This document shows, in pieces, positions 6,807 to 9,100 of a stretch of 9,100 bases of DNA. How positions within the stretch are numbered: position 1 is the stretch's first letter; each line of letters opens with the position of its first letter. The stretch lies in NCBI GenBank assembly GCA_023265215.1, contig JAHFUH010000179.1, positions 1 to 9,100 of the forward strand, given 5' to 3'. The position numbers were made by a program, and so were the translations under genes. This stretch comes from Acidobacteriota bacterium (GTDB taxonomy: Bacteria; Acidobacteriota; UBA6911). The notes under the pieces were generated by a model that was not told the DNA's origin, did no database searches, and saw only the letters and a list, made by a program, of their open reading frames with translations.

Positions 6807-6838
6807 CATCAGGATCGCAGAGCTGTCGTACGCGCAAA

Positions 6839-8554
6839 ATGGCAACCGAAACAATGTACATCAAACACTTTAGATTGAGCGAACCTCCATTCTCGCTGAC
6901 CCCTGATCCACGCTACTTTTTTATGAGCGAGCGGCACCGGGAGGGGCTGGCCCACCTCCTCTATGGCATTCAACAGCCTGGTGGTTTTGTTCTGCTCACC
7001 GGCGAAATCGGCTCCGGGAAAACAACCCTCTGTCGCTGTCTGGTCAAACAGCTTCCGCCGGACACCGATATCGCTTTAATTCTGAATCCCCGGTTGACGG
7101 CTATTGAACTGCTCGCGGCTGTTTGTGACGAGCTCCGCGTTCCTTACCCCCATGAGACAGAAAGCGTCAAGGTGCTGATTGATGCTTTGAATCAGCGCCT
7201 GCTGGAAAACCATGCCCAACGAAAACGGACTGCGCTCCTCATAGACGAGGCACAAAATCTCAGCGGGGATGTGCTGGAGCAGGTACGGCTGCTGACGAAT
7301 CTGGAAACCTCCCGGGAAAAACTTCTCCAGATTATTTTGATCGGTCAGCCGGAACTCCTCTCCGTGCTGAAAAGACAAGAGCTTCGACAACTTGCGCAGC
7401 GCATAACAGCCCGATATCACCTGCTTCCGATGTCCCGGAGCGAAACCAGCGCTTATATCCGGCACCGTTTGCTGATTGCCGGCAGGAGTGATGCTGTTTT
7501 CACGCCCAGTGCAATCCGGCAGGTGTGCCGGCTTTCGGGAGGAGTTCCCCGGGTTATCAATATCGTCTGTGATCGCGCGCTGCTTGGGGCTTATGCCAAC
7601 GATAAACGCGATGTCACCGCAGCAATAGTACGCCGGGCCTCTCGTGAAACCCAAGGCAGCAGACCGCGCCGGCTGAGCCGCGCTATGGCAGCCTCAATTA
7701 TTATAATGATTGCCGCAATAGTAATAGGAACGGCTCTTTATTTGAAAACCTCCAGACTGTCCACCGCGCCGCGGAATGCCGTTTCTGCCGCCGCAAATAA
7801 ATTAAGCACGGCGCCCAAAAAGGCGCCTGAGGCTTCAACGCGGAACAGCATTTTAGTTGTCCCAAACAAGACCTCAATTGGCGAAGCCTTTAAATCAGAC
7901 AGGCCGGCTTCTGTAAAGAATGATCCGGCTCCTCATCTTCTCGACATTTTGGTAGACCCCTCGGCAAATGCAACAACCGCCGCGGGCTTTAATGCGATTT
8001 ATGCCGGCTGGGGAGTCCACATTTCGTTGGGTCCATCGGATCTCGGTTGCAAAGCCGGACAGGAACAGGGTTTCGAGTGCCTTTTTCAATCAGGCAACTG
8101 GTCCAAGTTGCGCCGGTTCGACCTTCCGGCAATCCTTGAGATGGCATTGCCCAATGGCAACAGGAAACACGTGGCGCTTGTCGGGCTGAGCGGAACATCT
8201 GCAAATCTTGTCATAGGAAATCGGGACTATGAATTTCCGCTCTCGGAAGTCGATGCACTATGGAGCGGATCCTTCATTGTTTTATGGAAACCTCCTTTCC
8301 CTCCTCGCCCCATTTCAGTTGGGGCTCGCGGTAAAGAAGTGGCATGGATTCAGCAGGCGTTGAACGCTGCTGACGGCAAGGCTTCCGGTGAAGGTTCATC
8401 GGATCTATTCAGCGAAGATCTGCAGAAACGAGTGATTGCTTTTCAACAGAGCCGGGCGCTTCTTCAGGACGGGACCGTTGGGAATGAGACGCTTGTGCGG
8501 CTTGCTCTGGCACTCGAACCGAAAGCTCCGTCGATATCGCGCCCAACCAGGTAG
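6839..8554 (+). CDS. gspA: GspA/ExeA-type AAA ATPase with peptidoglycan-binding domain (type II secretion assembly)
   Basis: An inner-membrane ATPase that, with GspB, helps place the type II secretion secretin in the cell wall (known from Aeromonas ExeAB). The N-terminus YIKHFRLSEPPFSLTPDPRYF is the family signature. Walker A is GEIGSGKTT (55-63) and Walker B is ALLIDEAQ (132-139), followed by an ExeA-type lid (GGVPRVINIVCDRALLGAY, about 234-252). One membrane segment lies at about 282-302, then an Ala/Pro/Lys linker, a degenerate C39-peptidase-like domain (about 365-485), and a PG_binding_1 domain (about 492-558; VGARGKEVAWIQQALN ... DGTVGNETL). The length from 6839 is 571 residues, normal for the family. 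The start is uncertain: ATG 6839 or ATG 6854 would both suit, neither has a strong Shine-Dalgarno, and the frame is open back to TTG 6611. It lies 14 bp upstream of gspB, in one operon. Confidence 0.92.
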   Translation: MATETMYIKHFRLSEPPFSLTPDPRYFFMSERHREGLAHLLYGIQQPGGFVLLTGEIGSGKTTLCRCLVKQLPPDTDIALILNPRLTAIELLAAVCDELRVPYPHETESVKVLIDALNQRLLENHAQRKRTALLIDEAQNLSGDVLEQVRLLTNLETSREKLLQIILIGQPELLSVLKRQELRQLAQRITARYHLLPMSRSETSAYIRHRLLIAGRSDAVFTPSAIRQVCRLSGGVPRVINIVCDRALLGAYANDKRDVTAAIVRRASRETQGSRPRRLSRAMAASIIIMIAAIVIGTALYLKTSRLSTAPRNAVSAAANKLSTAPKKAPEASTRNSILVVPNKTSIGEAFKSDRPASVKNDPAPHLLDILVDPSANATTAAGFNAIYAGWGVHISLGPSDLGCKAGQEQGFECLFQSGNWSKLRRFDLPAILEMALPNGNRKHVALVGLSGTSANLVIGNRDYEFPLSEVDALWSGSFIVLWKPPFPPRPISVGARGKEVAWIQQALNAADGKASGEGSSDLFSEDLQKRVIAFQQSRALLQDGTVGNETLVRLALALEPKAPSISRPTR

Positions 8555-8557
8555 ACA

Positions 8558-8563
8558 GAGGGA
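8558..8563 (+). promoter_or_regulatory. RBS of gspB
   Basis: GAGGGA lies in the 14-bp gap after the gspA stop, 5 to 7 nt before ATG 8569. It confirms the gspB start and operon coupling. Confidence 0.6.
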
Positions 8564-8568
8564 TTAGC

Positions 8569-9100
8569 ATGTCTTACATTCTGGATGCCTTGAAAAAAGC
8601 CGAGCAGGAGCGAGGAAGCCCGCAGTTGCAGGCGGTTGCAGGAGGGCGCGCCGACCGTGCGGCTTATCGATATCGCTGGTGGCCCATCGCCGGGGCTTTC
8701 ATTTTGTTGGCCGCGGCAATGATCTGTTTTGTTCTGTTCTATCCGAAGCCGGGTGGGCAACTACCGGTGCAAACACAAGGAATCGCCGCTAAACAGTCGG
8801 AGGCTGCTCCGGCGATGATTTCGGCACCGGCAATCGTTCCGTCAGAACCGAAACGGGAGCCGGCTGCTGCCACGAATCCACACCCCAATCCCCAGGGAAA
8901 TCCGATTGAGAATAGAAACCACACTGGCGAGCCCAAGCCGGTGCAAACCGCTCCTAAGCAGAACGAGCCGGCGGCTCAGCGGGCAATCGTTCCGCCGGGG
9001 CCTTCTCCTGCCGTAACGGCGCCCGTGCCTTTGCGGGAAGCAATGCAAAATATGAAAATCACGGTGCTTATGTACAGCGAAGTTCCATCTGAGCGAGTGA
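8569..9100 (+). CDS. gspB: GspB-type type II secretion assembly protein, 3'-truncated by window
   Basis: The frame is open from ATG 8569 to the window end (177 full codons). MSYILDALKKAEQERG is the highly characteristic N-terminus of GspB/ExeB proteins. A short cytoplasmic head is followed by one membrane segment (about 39-58, AGAFILLAAAMICFVLFY), then a periplasmic linker of about 95 residues rich in Pro, Ala, Gln and Asn. At the edge begins the conserved C-terminal T2SSB domain (LREAMQNMKITVLMYSEVP from about residue 156), whose remainder is cut off. In characterised systems GspB binds GspA in the inner membrane and contacts the secretin. Its position directly after gspA is the standard order. 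Confidence 0.9.
   Translation, partial: MSYILDALKKAEQERGSPQLQAVAGGRADRAAYRYRWWPIAGAFILLAAAMICFVLFYPKPGGQLPVQTQGIAAKQSEAAPAMISAPAIVPSEPKREPAAATNPHPNPQGNPIENRNHTGEPKPVQTAPKQNEPAAQRAIVPPGPSPAVTAPVPLREAMQNMKITVLMYSEVPSERV

Larger units (their letters stand above)
6526..6838. other. Divergent intergenic region between the polyferredoxin and gspA genes
   Basis: This 313-bp region must drive both the minus-strand redox operon and the plus-strand gsp genes. The gspA frame stays open back to a TTG at 6611, but the extra 76 residues have no resemblance to the GspA N-terminus, so I treat it as non-coding. It contains, from left to right, a GGGTC-GG-GACCC dyad at 6563-6574 in the presumed polyferredoxin leader, an isolated minus-strand TATAAA (6619-6624) without a good -35, a long imperfect hairpin (6707-6765), and an extended -10 element for gspA (6798-6806). 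Confidence 0.6.

Noticed and set aside
6611..6838. Longer N-terminus for gspA from TTG 6611
   Set aside because: The 76 added residues are unlike any GspA, they cross the 59-nt hairpin and the extended -10 element, and the family N-terminus begins at 6839 or 6854.
7076..7654. 192-codon minus-strand frame across gspA
   Set aside because: It is antisense to the conserved ATPase domain and has no recognisable domain.

Overview
The window reads as chromosomal DNA of a mid-GC, Gram-negative (diderm) bacterium with anaerobic capability. A gspA-gspB pair, which serves assembly of the type II secretion outer-membrane pore, implies an outer membrane. A tungsten-type aldehyde:ferredoxin oxidoreductase (AOR) homologue with a four-cluster polyferredoxin implies low-potential, oxygen-sensitive redox chemistry. 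I cannot fix the phylum from the sequence. Acidobacteriota or a former deltaproteobacterial lineage would fit, but that is inference only.

Layout: (1) Positions 1-1962, plus strand: the 3' part of an Hsp70-family gene with a long non-canonical C-terminal region of the DUF3731 type; its 5' end lies outside the window. (2) Positions 2006-3214, minus strand, convergent with it: a complete thiolase of the SCP2/archaeal type. (3) Positions 3215-3588, no gene: a putative thiolase promoter, a pair of inverted REP-like palindromes, and a strong intrinsic terminator for the next operon. (4) Positions 3589-6525, minus strand: a two-gene operon. The upstream gene encodes a polyferredoxin with a Tat-like N-terminus and 16 cluster cysteines; the downstream gene encodes a 700-residue AOR-family catalytic subunit resembling E. 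coli YdhV and, more distantly, BamB. (5) Positions 6526-6838: a divergent intergenic region with a long imperfect hairpin and an extended -10 promoter. (6) Positions 6839 to the end, plus strand: gspA (complete) and gspB (cut by the window end).

The AOR and polyferredoxin very probably form one electron-transfer enzyme: the catalytic subunit carries a predicted W/Mo-bis-pterin site plus one [4Fe-4S] cluster, and the partner supplies a wire of four [4Fe-4S] clusters. GspA and GspB work together as an inner-membrane ATPase/peptidoglycan-binding complex. The Hsp70 and thiolase genes have no evident functional link to these.

The most distinctive observation is that both subunits of the redox enzyme carry the same glycine-phenylalanine-glycine low-complexity block (GGGGFGGGGGA). 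It is an apparent insertion in the AOR and a C-terminal tail in the ferredoxin, and the two coding stretches differ only at synonymous third positions. A Tat-like signal on the ferredoxin but none on the AOR, REP-like palindromes, and a hairpin between the divergent promoters are secondary points. I found no CRISPR array, tRNA, rRNA, transposase or phage gene.
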